From CAVQWT01 sp963717705 (GTDB lineage Bacteria > Pseudomonadota > Gammaproteobacteria > Burkholderiales > Casimicrobiaceae), in contig CAVQWT010000002.1 of NCBI GenBank assembly GCA_963717705.1, positions 682,001 to 746,000 on the forward strand: a DNA stretch of 64,000 nucleotides, read 5' to 3'. Positions 20,254-29,414 of this stretch are shown here, one piece after another. The notes beneath the pieces are model-generated. The model saw nothing but the letters and a program-made list of their open reading frames with translations. It was not told where the DNA came from and did no database searches. Within the stretch, counting starts at the first letter, position 1; each line of letters starts with the position of its first letter. The position numbers and the translations under genes were made by a program.

Positions 20254-20459
20254 GAGCGCTGCTCGTCGCCGCGCTGCGCGGCTACCAATACCTTTTCCGG
20301 CCGCTGCTGGGCTCGAACTGCCGGTTCTACCCGAGCTGTTCCGACTACGCGATGGAAGCGATCACCAAGCACGGCGCGATCAAGGGCAGCTGGCTCGCCG
20401 CCAGGCGCATCGCCCGCTGCCACCCGTATCATCCGGGCGGATTCGACCCGGTTCCCTGA
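20250..20459 (+). CDS. yidD: Membrane protein insertion efficiency factor YidD
   Basis: 69 residues. The conserved cysteine-rich block is LGSNCRFYPSCSDYAMEAI, followed by HGAIKGSWLAARRIARCHP and the terminal GGFDPVP. YidD is a small inner-membrane-associated protein that assists YidC-dependent insertion. It overlaps rnpA by 4 bp and lies 54 bp before yidC, the classic order. Confidence 0.96.
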   Translation: MRALLVAALRGYQYLFRPLLGSNCRFYPSCSDYAMEAITKHGAIKGSWLAARRIARCHPYHPGGFDPVP

Positions 20460-20513
20460 GTTCCCGCCACCCGATTCCTCTCCCCGCGCCGCGACGGCGC
20501 AGGAATGCCGCCC

Positions 20514-22220
20514 ATGCGCATGGACACGCAACGCCTGATCCTCTTCGTCATCTTCTCGATGTCGCTGCTGTTCCTGTGGCAGGCGTGGGAGCGCGACCGC
20601 AATCCGCCGCCGCCGGCGCCGACGGCGCCCGCGCCGGGCGCGCCGGCCAAGCCGGCCGACGTGCCGGCCACGCCCACCGCCGCCGCCGTGCCCGGGAGCG
20701 TCCCACCGGCGCCGCCGGGCGCCGCTGCGGCCCCCGCGACCGCCTCGGCAGCCGCGCCGGTGACGGTGAAGACCGACATGTTCGCCGTCGACATCGACCC
20801 GACCGGCGGCATGATCACGCGCGTCGCGCTCGAGCAGCATCGCGACTCCGACGACCGCAGCAAGCCGTACCTGGTGATGCTGAGGAACGGCGAGCGCACG
20901 CACATCGCGCAGTCGGGGCTGCTGGGCGAGGGCCTGCCCAACCACCGCTCGACCTGGCAGGTCCTGCCCGGCCCCCGCGAGCTCGCGCCGGGGGCCGACA
21001 CGCTCGACGTCAAGCTCAAGGCCACCGCGGCCAACGGCGACACGGTCGTGCAGACGCTGACGTTCCGCCGCGGCAGCTACGTCATCGACATCAGCTACGA
21101 CATCACCAACAACACCGCCGCGCCGCAGTCGCCGTACGCGTACTTCCAGCTCGCGCGCGACGGCAAGGCGGTCGGGCTGCAGAGCTCGTTCGCGCCGGTC
21201 GCCTACACCGGTCCGGTCGTCTACAACGAGACCGACAAGTACAAGAAGGTCGAATTCGGCGAGCTCGACAAGCTCGCGACCGACCCCGCGCGCAAGCCGC
21301 CGTTCACCGCGAAGAACGACAACGGCTGGATCGGCATGGTCGAGCACTACTTCGTCAGCGCCTGGCTGCCGGGCGAGCAGAAGTCGCCGCGCGAGTTCTA
21401 CGCGCGCAAGCTCGACGGCGGACTGTACGCCGCCGGCGTCATCGCGCAGGCGGCGCCGATCGCGCCCGGCCAGACCGGGCGCATCACGATGCCGCTGTAC
21501 GTGGGGCCGCAGGACCAGGACGAGATCGCCAAGCTCGCCAAGGGCCTCGACCTCACCGTCGACTACGGCATCTTCACCGTGATCTCGGCGCCGCTGTTCT
21601 GGCTGCTGCGGTGGCTGTACGGCATCCTCGGCAACTGGGGCTGGGCGATCGTCGCGATGACCATCATCATCAAGAGCGTCTTCTATCCGCTCAACCACGC
21701 CAGCGCGCGGTCGATGGCCAAGATGAAGGTCATCGGGCCGAAGCTGAAGGCGCTGCAGGAGCAGTACGCGAACGACAAGCAGCAGCTGCAGATGAAGATG
21801 ATGGAGATGTACAAGACGGAGAAGATCAACCCGCTCGGCGGCTGCCTGCCGATCCTGGTCCAGATCCCCGTCTTCATCGCGCTGTACTGGGTGCTGCTGT
21901 CCGCGGTCGAGCTGCGGCACGCGCCCTGGATCCTGTGGATCAAGGACCTGTCCGCGCCGGACCCGTACTTCGTGCTGCCGGTGATCTACGCGATCACCGC
22001 ATTCCTGCAGGTCAAGCTGTCGCCGACGCCGATCTCCGATCCGGTGCAGGCGAAGGTGATGCAGATCATGCCGATCGCGTTCTCGGTGATGTTCGTGTTC
22101 TTCCCCGCCGGCCTGGTGCTGTACTGGCTCATCAACAACTGCATCCAGATCTTCCAGCAGTGGCACATGAACCGCGTGCTGGAGAAGGAAGCGGCCACCG
22201 CCGCGGCCAAGCGGCGCTGA
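20514..22220 (+). CDS. yidC: Membrane protein insertase YidC
   Basis: Inserts proteins into the inner membrane alone or with SecYEG. About 568 residues. I chose ATG 20514 because AGGA at 20501-20504 lies 9 nt before it. ATG 20505 would touch AGGA, and ATG 20520 is also possible. The order is an N-terminal anchor (RLILFVIFSMSLLFLWQAW), a Pro/Ala-rich linker, the periplasmic P1 domain (residues 80-330), then the conserved five-helix core with YGILGNWGWAIVAMTIIIK, NPLGGCLPILVQIPVFIALY and FPAGLVLYWLINN. The hydrophilic tail is short and basic. Confidence 0.96.
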   Translation: MRMDTQRLILFVIFSMSLLFLWQAWERDRNPPPPAPTAPAPGAPAKPADVPATPTAAAVPGSVPPAPPGAAAAPATASAAAPVTVKTDMFAVDIDPTGGMITRVALEQHRDSDDRSKPYLVMLRNGERTHIAQSGLLGEGLPNHRSTWQVLPGPRELAPGADTLDVKLKATAANGDTVVQTLTFRRGSYVIDISYDITNNTAAPQSPYAYFQLARDGKAVGLQSSFAPVAYTGPVVYNETDKYKKVEFGELDKLATDPARKPPFTAKNDNGWIGMVEHYFVSAWLPGEQKSPREFYARKLDGGLYAAGVIAQAAPIAPGQTGRITMPLYVGPQDQDEIAKLAKGLDLTVDYGIFTVISAPLFWLLRWLYGILGNWGWAIVAMTIIIKSVFYPLNHASARSMAKMKVIGPKLKALQEQYANDKQQLQMKMMEMYKTEKINPLGGCLPILVQIPVFIALYWVLLSAVELRHAPWILWIKDLSAPDPYFVLPVIYAITAFLQVKLSPTPISDPVQAKVMQIMPIAFSVMFVFFPAGLVLYWLINNCIQIFQQWHMNRVLEKEAATAAAKRR

Positions 22221-22331
22221 CGGCCGGGCGTCCGCGGCGGCGGCCGCAGGCAGCGCCCCGCGTGCGCCGCGCCGGCCGCCGGCGGGTCGCGACCGCGCGA
22301 CCGGCCCCCGGCGTCGCGCTATCCTCGCGCC

Positions 22332-23711
22332 ATGGCGTCTCCCGCCCCGCCCGTCATCGCCGCCATCGCCACGCCGCCCGGCCGCGGCGGCGTCGGCGTC
22401 GTCCGCGTTTCCGGCGCCGACCTCTCGGCGCTCGTCGCCGGCGTCGTCGGCAAGCCGCTGGTGCCGCGGGAGGCCACGCTCGCGACGTTTCGCGACGCCG
22501 CCGGCGCGCCGCTCGACCGGGGCCTCGCCGTCCACTTTCCGGCGCCGCATTCCTACACCGGCGAAGCGGTGCTCGAGCTGCAGGGGCACGGCGGCCCGTC
22601 GGTGCTGCGGCTGCTGCTCGCCCGCTGCGTCGAGCTCGGCGCGCGCCTCGCCGAGCCCGGCGAGTTCACCCGGCGCGCGTTCCTGAACGGCAAGCTCGAC
22701 CTCGCGCAGGCGGAAAGCGTCGCCGACCTCATCGACGCGTCGACGGCAACCGCCGCGCGCGCGGCGGCGCGCAGCCTGACCGGCGAGTTCTCGCGCGAGG
22801 TGAACGCGCTGGTCGCCGCGCTGACCGAGCTGCGGATGTACACCGAGGCGACGCTCGACTTCCCCGAGGAGGATGTCGAATTCCTCGCCGCCGGCGACGT
22901 GCGGGGCCGGCTGGGGGTCATCCGCGGCCGCGTCGACCGCGCGCTGGGCCGCGCCCGGACCGGGGCGCTGCTGCGCGAAGGGCTGACCGTGGTGCTGATC
23001 GGGCGGCCGAACGTCGGCAAGTCGAGCCTGCTCAACAGCCTCGCCCGCGAGGAGGCGGCGATCGTGACGCCGATCCCGGGCACCACGCGCGACACCGTCG
23101 AGCGCGTCGTCGAGGTCGCCGGCATCCCGCTGACCGTCGTCGACACAGCGGGACTGCGCGCGACCGACGACGCGGTCGAGCGCCTCGGCATCGAGCGGAC
23201 CTGGGCCGCCGTCAAGCGCGCCGACCTCGCGCTGCTGCTGGTCGACGCGCGCGCGGCGCCGGCGCCGCTGCACGACGAGGACCAGGCGATCCTCGCCCGG
23301 CTGCCCGGCGCGCTGCCGCGGGTGGTCGTCCACAACAAGTGCGACCTCGCCGCCGTGCCCGCGCGCGTCGCGGCGGCGGACGACGCCGGTGTCGCGGGTC
23401 GCCACGTCTGGCTGTCGGCGAAGACCGGCGAGGGGCTCGCGCTGCTCGAGGCGGAGGTGCTCGCGGCCGTCGGCGCCGAGGGGGTCACCGAGGACACCTG
23501 GCTTGCGCGCGAGCGGCACGTCGCCGCGCTGCGCGCCGCCGCGACGCACCTCGACGCCGCCGCGGTCCATGCGGCGGGGGTGCCGCCGCCGATCGAGCTG
23601 TTCGCCGAGGAGCTGCGGGAGGCGCAGGCGGCGCTGTCGGCAATCACCGGGGAGTTCACCGCCGACGACCTGCTCGGCGTGATCTTCGGGCGCTTCTGCA
23701 TCGGCAAGTGA
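22332..23711 (+). CDS. mnmE: tRNA modification GTPase MnmE
   Basis: 459 residues. With MnmG it modifies U34 of certain tRNAs (cmnm5U). The N-terminal folate-binding domain contains GRGGVGVVRVSG and SYTGEAVLELQGHGGP. The inserted G domain has G1 GRPNVGKSSLLN, the PGTTRDT switch, G3 DTAG and G4 NKCD. The C-terminal FGRFCIGK motif with its essential Cys is intact. It follows yidC by 111 bp, as usual near the origin. Its partner gene mnmG is at 34580. Confidence 0.97.
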   Translation: MASPAPPVIAAIATPPGRGGVGVVRVSGADLSALVAGVVGKPLVPREATLATFRDAAGAPLDRGLAVHFPAPHSYTGEAVLELQGHGGPSVLRLLLARCVELGARLAEPGEFTRRAFLNGKLDLAQAESVADLIDASTATAARAAARSLTGEFSREVNALVAALTELRMYTEATLDFPEEDVEFLAAGDVRGRLGVIRGRVDRALGRARTGALLREGLTVVLIGRPNVGKSSLLNSLAREEAAIVTPIPGTTRDTVERVVEVAGIPLTVVDTAGLRATDDAVERLGIERTWAAVKRADLALLLVDARAAPAPLHDEDQAILARLPGALPRVVVHNKCDLAAVPARVAAADDAGVAGRHVWLSAKTGEGLALLEAEVLAAVGAEGVTEDTWLARERHVAALRAAATHLDAAAVHAAGVPPPIELFAEELREAQAALSAITGEFTADDLLGVIFGRFCIGK

Positions 23712-23723
23712 CCGGGCGCCGCC

Positions 23724-24974
23724 ATGACTGCCACCGCTTCGTCCCGACCGGCCGCGCCCGCGATCCGCCCGCTCGAGGGCATCACCGTGCTCGACCTCAC
23801 CAACGTGCTGGCCGGGCCGTTCGCCGGCTACCAGCTCGCCTGCCTGGGCGCGCGGGTGATCAAGGTCGAGAGCCCCGACGGCGACCTCGCGCGCCGGCTC
23901 GGCGCCGATCCCGCGTACGCGCAGGCCGGGATGGGCGTGTCGTTCCTCGCGGTCAACGCCGGCAAGGAGTCGATCGCGCTCGATCTCAAGCATCCCGCGG
24001 CGGCGCCGGTGCTGATGGCGCTGGTCGCGCGCGCCGACGCGCTGCTCGAGAATTTCCGGCCCGGCGTGATGGACCGGCTCGGCTTCGGTGCCGCGCGCCT
24101 CACCGCGCACAATCCGCGGCTGGTCTACTGCGGCATCAGCGGCTTCGGGGCCACCGGGCCGCTCGCGCAGCGGCCCGCGTACGACCAGATCATCCAGGGG
24201 CTGTCCGGCGTGATGAGCGTGACCGGCGACGAGCGCTCGGCGCCACTGCGCGTCGGCTACCCGGTGTGCGACACCATCGGCGGCCTCACCGCTGCGTTCG
24301 CCGTCACCGCCGCGCTGCTGCACGCCCGTGCGACCGGCCGGGGCGCGACGCTGGACGTGTCGATGCTCGACTCGACGATAGCGACCATGGGCTGGGTCGT
24401 GTCGAACTACCTCAACACCGGCGTCCCGCCGCGGCCGCTGGGCAACGACAACTTCACCGCCGCGCCGTCCGGCACGTTCCGCACCGGCGAGGGGCTGCTC
24501 AACATCGCGGCCAACGAGGAGCGGCAGTTCGCGGCGCTCGCACGCGAGGTCGGCGCCCCCGGCTGGCTCGACGACCCCCGCTTCGCCCGGCGCGACGCGC
24601 GCAAGCGGCATCGCGCCGACATCAACGCGGCGCTCGAGGCGAAGCTCGCGGCGCGCACGGCCGCCGACTGGGAGGCGCGGCTGACCGCCGCCGGCGTGCC
24701 GGCCGGCCGGGTGCTGTCGGTGCCCGAGATCCTCGGCAGCGACCACGTTCGCCAGGCGGACCTCGTCGCCGAATGGCACGACGTGCCGGGGACCGCGCGC
24801 CCCGTGGCGGTGGCGCGGCCCGGGTTTCGCATCGACGGCCAGCGGCCGGGCGCGGCGACGGCGCCGCCGGCGTTCGCCGCGCAGAGCGACGCCCTGCTCG
24901 AGGAGCTCGGGTTCGACGCCGCCGCGCGCGCCGCGCTGGTGGCGGCCGGCGCGGTGATCGGGCGGGCGCCGTGA
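23724..24974 (+). CDS. CaiB/BaiF (class III) CoA-transferase
   Basis: 416 residues. Family III transferases move CoA between carboxylic acids. Recognisable parts are GITVLDLTNVLAGPFAGYQL, ADALLENFRPGVMDRLG, YCGISGFGATGPLAQRPAYD (the final Asp is the expected catalytic aspartate), and PAPSGTF-like AAPSGTFRTGEG. The substrate cannot be assigned. It starts 12 bp after mnmE and is followed by a tricarboxylate-type transporter, so it may activate the imported acid; that is inferred from neighbours. Confidence 0.88.
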   Translation: MTATASSRPAAPAIRPLEGITVLDLTNVLAGPFAGYQLACLGARVIKVESPDGDLARRLGADPAYAQAGMGVSFLAVNAGKESIALDLKHPAAAPVLMALVARADALLENFRPGVMDRLGFGAARLTAHNPRLVYCGISGFGATGPLAQRPAYDQIIQGLSGVMSVTGDERSAPLRVGYPVCDTIGGLTAAFAVTAALLHARATGRGATLDVSMLDSTIATMGWVVSNYLNTGVPPRPLGNDNFTAAPSGTFRTGEGLLNIAANEERQFAALAREVGAPGWLDDPRFARRDARKRHRADINAALEAKLAARTAADWEARLTAAGVPAGRVLSVPEILGSDHVRQADLVAEWHDVPGTARPVAVARPGFRIDGQRPGAATAPPAFAAQSDALLEELGFDAAARAALVAAGAVIGRAP

Positions 24975-25222
24975 CCACGTCACGCGAACCGGGGCGCGGG
25001 TGCGCAGCGCGGTTCGCTGCGGAGCGCGTCGCCTCGGCCGCGCAACCCCGGGCGCCGGGCCGGCGACCCGACGGGTCGGCGCGAACCGAATTCATGTATC
25101 GTTGACGCGGCCTCGCGCCCCGACCGGTAGCGGACGAGGGCGCTGCAACGGACCGATCCCGAGATTCGACAACGACGGCCGCCCGCACGGCGCGGCGGCC
25201 GCATCGCAACCAGGAGGAAGCA

Positions 25223-26179
25223 ATGAAGGTGAATCGCATGTTCCGCGCGGCCGTGGCCGCGCTCGCGCTCGGTGTCGCGGGTGGCGCGCTCGCCATCGAC
25301 CAGCTGAAGGTGATGATCCCCGCCGGCCCCGGCGGCGGATTCGACCAGACCGGCCGCAACCTCGCCGCGGCGATGCAGGCCGCCGGCAGCATCAAGAGCG
25401 CGCAGTTCGACAACAAGGGCGGCGCCGGCGGCGCGATCGGCCTGGCGCAGTTCGTCACCACCAGCAAGGGCGACCCCAACGCGCTGTTCGTCTCGGGGCT
25501 CGTCACCGTGGGCTCGACGGCGATGAACAAGTCGCCGGTCACGCTCGCCAACGTCACGCCGATCGCGCGCCTCACCGCCGAGGCCGAGGCGATCATCGTC
25601 CCCGCCAACTCGCCGTTCAAGTCGATGAAGGACGTGGTGGCGGCGCTCAAGGCCAATCCGGGCGCGGTCAGCTTCTCCGGCGGCTCGGCGGGCGGCACCG
25701 ACCACATCCTCGCCGGAATGATCGCGAAGGACGCCGGCGTCGATCCGGCCAAGGTCAACTACGTCCCGTTCACCAGCGGCGCCGAGGCCGTCGCCGCGGT
25801 GCTGGGCGGACAGGTCAGCGCGGGAATTTCCGGCTACGGCGAGTTCGCGCAGCACATCAAGTCGGGCCGCGTGCGCGCGCTGGCGGTCTCGGGCGCCGAC
25901 AAGCTCGAGGGCGTCCCGTCGCTGAAGGAGCAGGGCATCAACGTCGAGCTCGTCAACTGGCGCGGCGTCTTCGGCGCGCCGGGAATCACGCCCGAGCAGG
26001 CGAAGGAACTCACCGCGGCGGTCGAGGCCGGCACCAAGAACGCGAAGTGGCAGGACACGCTGCAGAAGCTCGACTGGAACCCGTACTGGCTCGCCGGCGA
26101 CGCGTTCAAGGCGTTCGTCGACAGCGAGCAGAAGCGGATTGCCGCGGTGCTCGACAGCCTCAATCTCACGAAGAAATAA
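25223..26179 (+). CDS. Bug-family (TctC-like) tripartite tricarboxylate transporter solute-binding protein
   Basis: 318 residues with a Sec signal peptide ending GALA, then the typical Bug start IDQLKVMIPAGPGGGFDQTGR. Further conserved parts are FDNKGGAGGAIGLAQF, SGGSAGGTDHILAGMIAK and GQVSAGISGYGE. It binds a carboxylated solute in the periplasm and hands it to TctA/TctB, encoded directly downstream in the usual C-B-A order. AGGAGG lies before ATG 25223. A 248-bp gap upstream leaves room for its own promoter. Confidence 0.92.
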   Translation: MKVNRMFRAAVAALALGVAGGALAIDQLKVMIPAGPGGGFDQTGRNLAAAMQAAGSIKSAQFDNKGGAGGAIGLAQFVTTSKGDPNALFVSGLVTVGSTAMNKSPVTLANVTPIARLTAEAEAIIVPANSPFKSMKDVVAALKANPGAVSFSGGSAGGTDHILAGMIAKDAGVDPAKVNYVPFTSGAEAVAAVLGGQVSAGISGYGEFAQHIKSGRVRALAVSGADKLEGVPSLKEQGINVELVNWRGVFGAPGITPEQAKELTAAVEAGTKNAKWQDTLQKLDWNPYWLAGDAFKAFVDSEQKRIAAVLDSLNLTKK

Positions 26180-26237
26180 GCCGCGAGCGGGCGGCGCCGC
26201 GCGCGAGAACGCGGCCCGCCTCCAGCAGGGGGAAGCG

Positions 26238-26720
26238 ATGACGGGGCCTCACGGGCGCGACCGCGCCGAAATCGGCATTGCCGCGGGGCTCATCGCCATC
26301 GCGGTGTTCATTTTCTGGCAGACCGGGCAGATCGACGCCGCCAGCGGCTATTCGGCGGTCGGTCCGCGCTTCACGCCGCTGGTCGTCGCCGCCGGCCTGC
26401 TGCTCGTCGGCGGGCTGCTGCTCAAGGACGCGCTGACCGGCGGCTGGAAGGGCATGGAGGGCGTCCACCCGCCCGAGCCGTTCTGCGCGCCGGCGTTCCT
26501 GTGGATCACCGGCGGCCTCGCGGTGCACATGGCGATCATCGGCACCGTCGGCTTCACATTGGCGTCGACGCTGCTGTTCGTCGCCGTCGCGCGCGGCTTC
26601 GGCAGCCGCACGCCGGTGCGCGACGCGCTGATCGGCGCGGTGCTGGCCACCGCGGTGTTCCTGTTCTTCACCCGCGTGCTGAACCTCGCGCTGCCGGCGC
26701 TGCTGCCGGGCTGGATCTGA
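26238..26720 (+). CDS. Tripartite tricarboxylate transporter TctB-family small subunit
   Basis: 160 residues from ATG 26238, preceded by GGGGGAAG. Four hydrophobic helices are visible (GIAAGLIAIAVFIFW, FTPLVVAAGLLLVGGLLL, GLAVHMAIIGTVGFTLAST, LIGAVLATAVFLFFTRVL), the standard TctB layout. It is the small membrane subunit that pairs with TctA. TctA starts 13 bp downstream. Confidence 0.88.
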   Translation: MTGPHGRDRAEIGIAAGLIAIAVFIFWQTGQIDAASGYSAVGPRFTPLVVAAGLLLVGGLLLKDALTGGWKGMEGVHPPEPFCAPAFLWITGGLAVHMAIIGTVGFTLASTLLFVAVARGFGSRTPVRDALIGAVLATAVFLFFTRVLNLALPALLPGWI

Positions 26721-26733
26721 CGGAGACCGGCCC

Positions 26734-28239
26734 ATGGAAGCTCTCGCCGGTCTCGCGCACGGGTTCACCATCGCGCTCACCTGGACCAACCTCCTGTGGG
26801 CGCTGGTCGGCTGCGGGCTCGGCACCGCGGTCGGCGTGCTGCCGGGCGTCGGTCCGGCGGTCACCATCGCGCTGCTGCTGCCGCTGACCACGCAGATCGA
26901 GCCGACCTCGGCGCTGATCATGTTCTGCGGCGTCTACTACGGCGCGATGTACGGCGGCTCGACGACGTCGATCCTGCTCAACTCGCCCGGCGAGTCGGCG
27001 TCGATCGCGACCACGCTCGAAGGCAACATGATGGCCAAGAACGGCCGGGCCGGCCCGGCGCTGGCGACGGCGGCGATCGGCTCGTTCGTCGCCGGCACCA
27101 TCGCCACCGTCATCGTGTCGCTGTTCGCCCCCTCGGTGGCGGAGTGGGGGCTGACCTTCGGCCCGGCCGACAAGTTCGCGCTGATGCTGCTGGCGTTCAC
27201 GACGGTGTCGGCGGTGCTCGGCCAGTCGGCGCTGCGCGGCTTCGCGTCGCTGTTCCTGGGGCTGTTCATCGGCCTCATCGGCACCGACGCCTTGTCGGGG
27301 CAGATCCGCTTCGGCCTCGGCATCCCCGAGCTCTACGACGGCATCGACGTCGTCGTCGTCGCCGTGGGCCTGTTCGCCGTCGGCGAGACGCTGTACGTCG
27401 CCAGCCACCAGCAGCACGTGATCGAGACCGTCGAGAAGATCAAGGGCAACGTCTGGATGACGGTCGCGGACTGGAGGCGCTCGTGGCCGGCGTGGCTGCG
27501 CGGCACCGCGTTCGGCATCCCCTTCGGCGCGATGCCCGCCGGCGGCGCCGAGATCCCGACGTTCCTCTCCTATGCGACCGAACGCCGGCTGTCGAAGCAC
27601 CCGGAGGAGTTCGGCAACGGCGCGATCGAGGGCGTCGCCGGACCCGAGTCGGCGAACAACGCGTCGGTGACGACGGCGCTGATTCCGCTGCTGACGCTCG
27701 GCCTCCCGACGTCGGCGACGGCGGCGATCATCCTGACCGGCTTCCAGCAGTACGGCATCCAGCCGGGCCCGCTGCTGTTCACGACGCAGAGCGATCTCGT
27801 CTGGGGCCTGATCGCGAGCCTGTACATCGGCAACGTCATGCTGCTGGTGCTGAACCTGCCGCTGGTCGGCATCTGGGTGCGCCTGCTGTCGATCCCGCGG
27901 CAGTACCTGTACGCCGGCATCGTCATCTTCGCGACCATCGGCGCGTACGGGATGCGCAACTCGTGGTTCGACCTCTTCCTGCTGTGGGTGTTCGGCATCC
28001 TCGGCTACGGCATGCGGCGGTGGGACATCCCGGTTGCGCCGGTGCTGATCGGCATGATCCTCGGGCCCCGCGCCGACACCGAACTGCGGCGCGCGCTGCA
28101 GATCAGCCAGAGCGACTTCTCGGTGTTCTTCACGCGGCCGATCTCCGGCACGCTGCTGGTGCTGTCGGTGCTGCTGGTGGTCGTGCCGGTGGCGTGGCGC
28201 TGGCGGCAGGCGCAGCGGCGGCGCCGGCCCGCCGGCTGA
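26734..28239 (+). CDS. Tripartite tricarboxylate transporter TctA-family large permease
   Basis: 501 residues, the normal length. The family glycine-rich signature GVLPGVGPAVTIALLLPLT occurs near residue 30, then YYGAMYGGSTTSILLNSPGE, and a second internal version PFGAMPAGGAEIPTFLSY. About 11-12 transmembrane segments follow. It is the cation-coupled permease for the TctC-bound acid. The last base of its stop is the first base of the next ATG (TGATG), so translation is coupled to the AbrB-type gene. Confidence 0.93.
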   Translation: MEALAGLAHGFTIALTWTNLLWALVGCGLGTAVGVLPGVGPAVTIALLLPLTTQIEPTSALIMFCGVYYGAMYGGSTTSILLNSPGESASIATTLEGNMMAKNGRAGPALATAAIGSFVAGTIATVIVSLFAPSVAEWGLTFGPADKFALMLLAFTTVSAVLGQSALRGFASLFLGLFIGLIGTDALSGQIRFGLGIPELYDGIDVVVVAVGLFAVGETLYVASHQQHVIETVEKIKGNVWMTVADWRRSWPAWLRGTAFGIPFGAMPAGGAEIPTFLSYATERRLSKHPEEFGNGAIEGVAGPESANNASVTTALIPLLTLGLPTSATAAIILTGFQQYGIQPGPLLFTTQSDLVWGLIASLYIGNVMLLVLNLPLVGIWVRLLSIPRQYLYAGIVIFATIGAYGMRNSWFDLFLLWVFGILGYGMRRWDIPVAPVLIGMILGPRADTELRRALQISQSDFSVFFTRPISGTLLVLSVLLVVVPVAWRWRQAQRRRRPAG

Positions 28240-29330
28240 TGGCGCCGCCGCGCGCGTCCGGCGCGCACGCGGCGCGCGACCGGGCCGCGGCGGCCGCCCG
28301 CAACGCCGGCCCCTGGCTCAAGGGCCTCGCCGTCGCCGTGGCGGCAGGCTACGCGTGCCGTCTCGCCGGCACCCCGATTCCCTGGATGCTGGGGCCGCTG
28401 TTCGCGCTGGCGCTGCTGCGCGTCGGCGGCGCGCGCGTCGACGCGCCGCCCGGCGCGCGCTACGCCGGGCAGTGGATCATCGGCACGTCGCTTGCCCTTT
28501 ACTTCACGCCGGCGGTGGTCCGGCAGGTGGCCGGGTTGTGGCCGCTGCTCGTCGCCGGCGCCGCGTTCGCGGTCGCGCTGGGCTACGTCGCGGGACTGGT
28601 GCTGGCGCGGCTTGCCGGCATCGACCGCAGCACCGGCATCTTTGCCAGCGTCCCCGGCGGCGCCGCCGAGATGGCGACGCTGGGCGAGCGGCACGGCGCG
28701 CGGACCGACCAGGTGGCCGCGGCGCACAGCCTGCGGATCCTGCTGGTCGTCGCGATCGTGCCGTTCGCGTTCCAGGCGCTGGATGTCCACGGCGCCGACG
28801 CCTACGCCCCGGCGACGACGCTGTTCGACCCGCGCGGTTTCGCGCTGCTGATGGCGGCGACGCTCGCCGGCTGCGCGGCGCTGCAGTGGTTCGGCGCGCC
28901 GAACGCGTTCGTGCTCGGCTCGCTGGCGGTCGCCATTCCGCTGACCGCCGCCGGGGTCGAGCTTTCCAGCCTGCCCGCCCTTGTGTCGAACGCCGGCCAG
29001 TGCCTGCTCGGGTGTGCGCTCGGCGCCCGCTTCCGGCGCGACTTCCTCGAGGGTGCGCCGCGATTCGTGGGGGCAGTGGTGGTGACGACGCTGCTGTCGA
29101 TCGTGCTGTCGGCGGCGTTCGGCGCCACGCTGGCGCGGCTCGGCGGACAGCCGGTGCCGACGCTGGTGCTCGGCACCGCGCCGGGCGGCATCGCCGAGAT
29201 GTGCATCACCGCCAAGGTGCTGCAGCTCGGCGTCCCCCTGGTGACCGCGCTCCACGTGACGCGGGTCGTCGTGCTGCTGCTGGTGACCGGGCCGCTGTTC
29301 GCGGCGCTGAAGTCGCGCCGCCGGCGCTAG
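28239..29330 (+). CDS. AbrB-duplication family membrane protein
   Basis: 363 residues with about ten transmembrane helices. Two internal repeats are obvious: FASVPGGAAEMATLGE near residue 135 and LGTAPGGIAEMCITAK near residue 310. This matches the AbrB-duplication family, also mis-annotated as ammonia monooxygenase regulators. Its function is not established. It is fused by a TGATG overlap to tctA and so belongs to the transporter operon, which suggests an accessory role in uptake or regulation. Confidence 0.85.
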   Translation: MAPPRASGAHAARDRAAAAARNAGPWLKGLAVAVAAGYACRLAGTPIPWMLGPLFALALLRVGGARVDAPPGARYAGQWIIGTSLALYFTPAVVRQVAGLWPLLVAGAAFAVALGYVAGLVLARLAGIDRSTGIFASVPGGAAEMATLGERHGARTDQVAAAHSLRILLVVAIVPFAFQALDVHGADAYAPATTLFDPRGFALLMAATLAGCAALQWFGAPNAFVLGSLAVAIPLTAAGVELSSLPALVSNAGQCLLGCALGARFRRDFLEGAPRFVGAVVVTTLLSIVLSAAFGATLARLGGQPVPTLVLGTAPGGIAEMCITAKVLQLGVPLVTALHVTRVVVLLLVTGPLFAALKSRRRR

Positions 29331-29375
29331 CGCATCGGGCTGTCGCCGCGGCGCCGTTCACGGCAAGATGGCGGC

Positions 29376-29414
29376 ATGAACATCGGGGTGCGCAACACGG
29401 AGGCAGGCCCATGA
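29376..29414 (+). other. 12-codon leader mini-ORF overlapping the next gene's start
   Basis: ATG 29376 opens a mini-ORF encoding MNIGVRNTEAGP. Its TGA stop (29412-29414) overlaps the downstream ATG at 29411 as ATGA. The segment 29388-29416 matches the end of the 60-bp units before rsmG at 24 of 29 positions, mostly with transitions. The same short peptide pattern, N-x-G-V-R-x-T, is readable there. It looks like a translation-coupling leader. Confidence 0.5.

Noticed and set aside
19704..24983. Very long minus-strand open frame (about 1,760 codons) opposite rpmH-mnmE
   Set aside because: It is a shadow of well-recognised plus-strand genes in extreme-GC DNA, and its translation is low complexity.
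20576..25105. 1,500-codon plus-strand open frame across yidC-mnmE-CoA-transferase
   Set aside because: It is out of frame with conserved genes and Arg/Ala/Gly-rich, so an antisense or shifted shadow.
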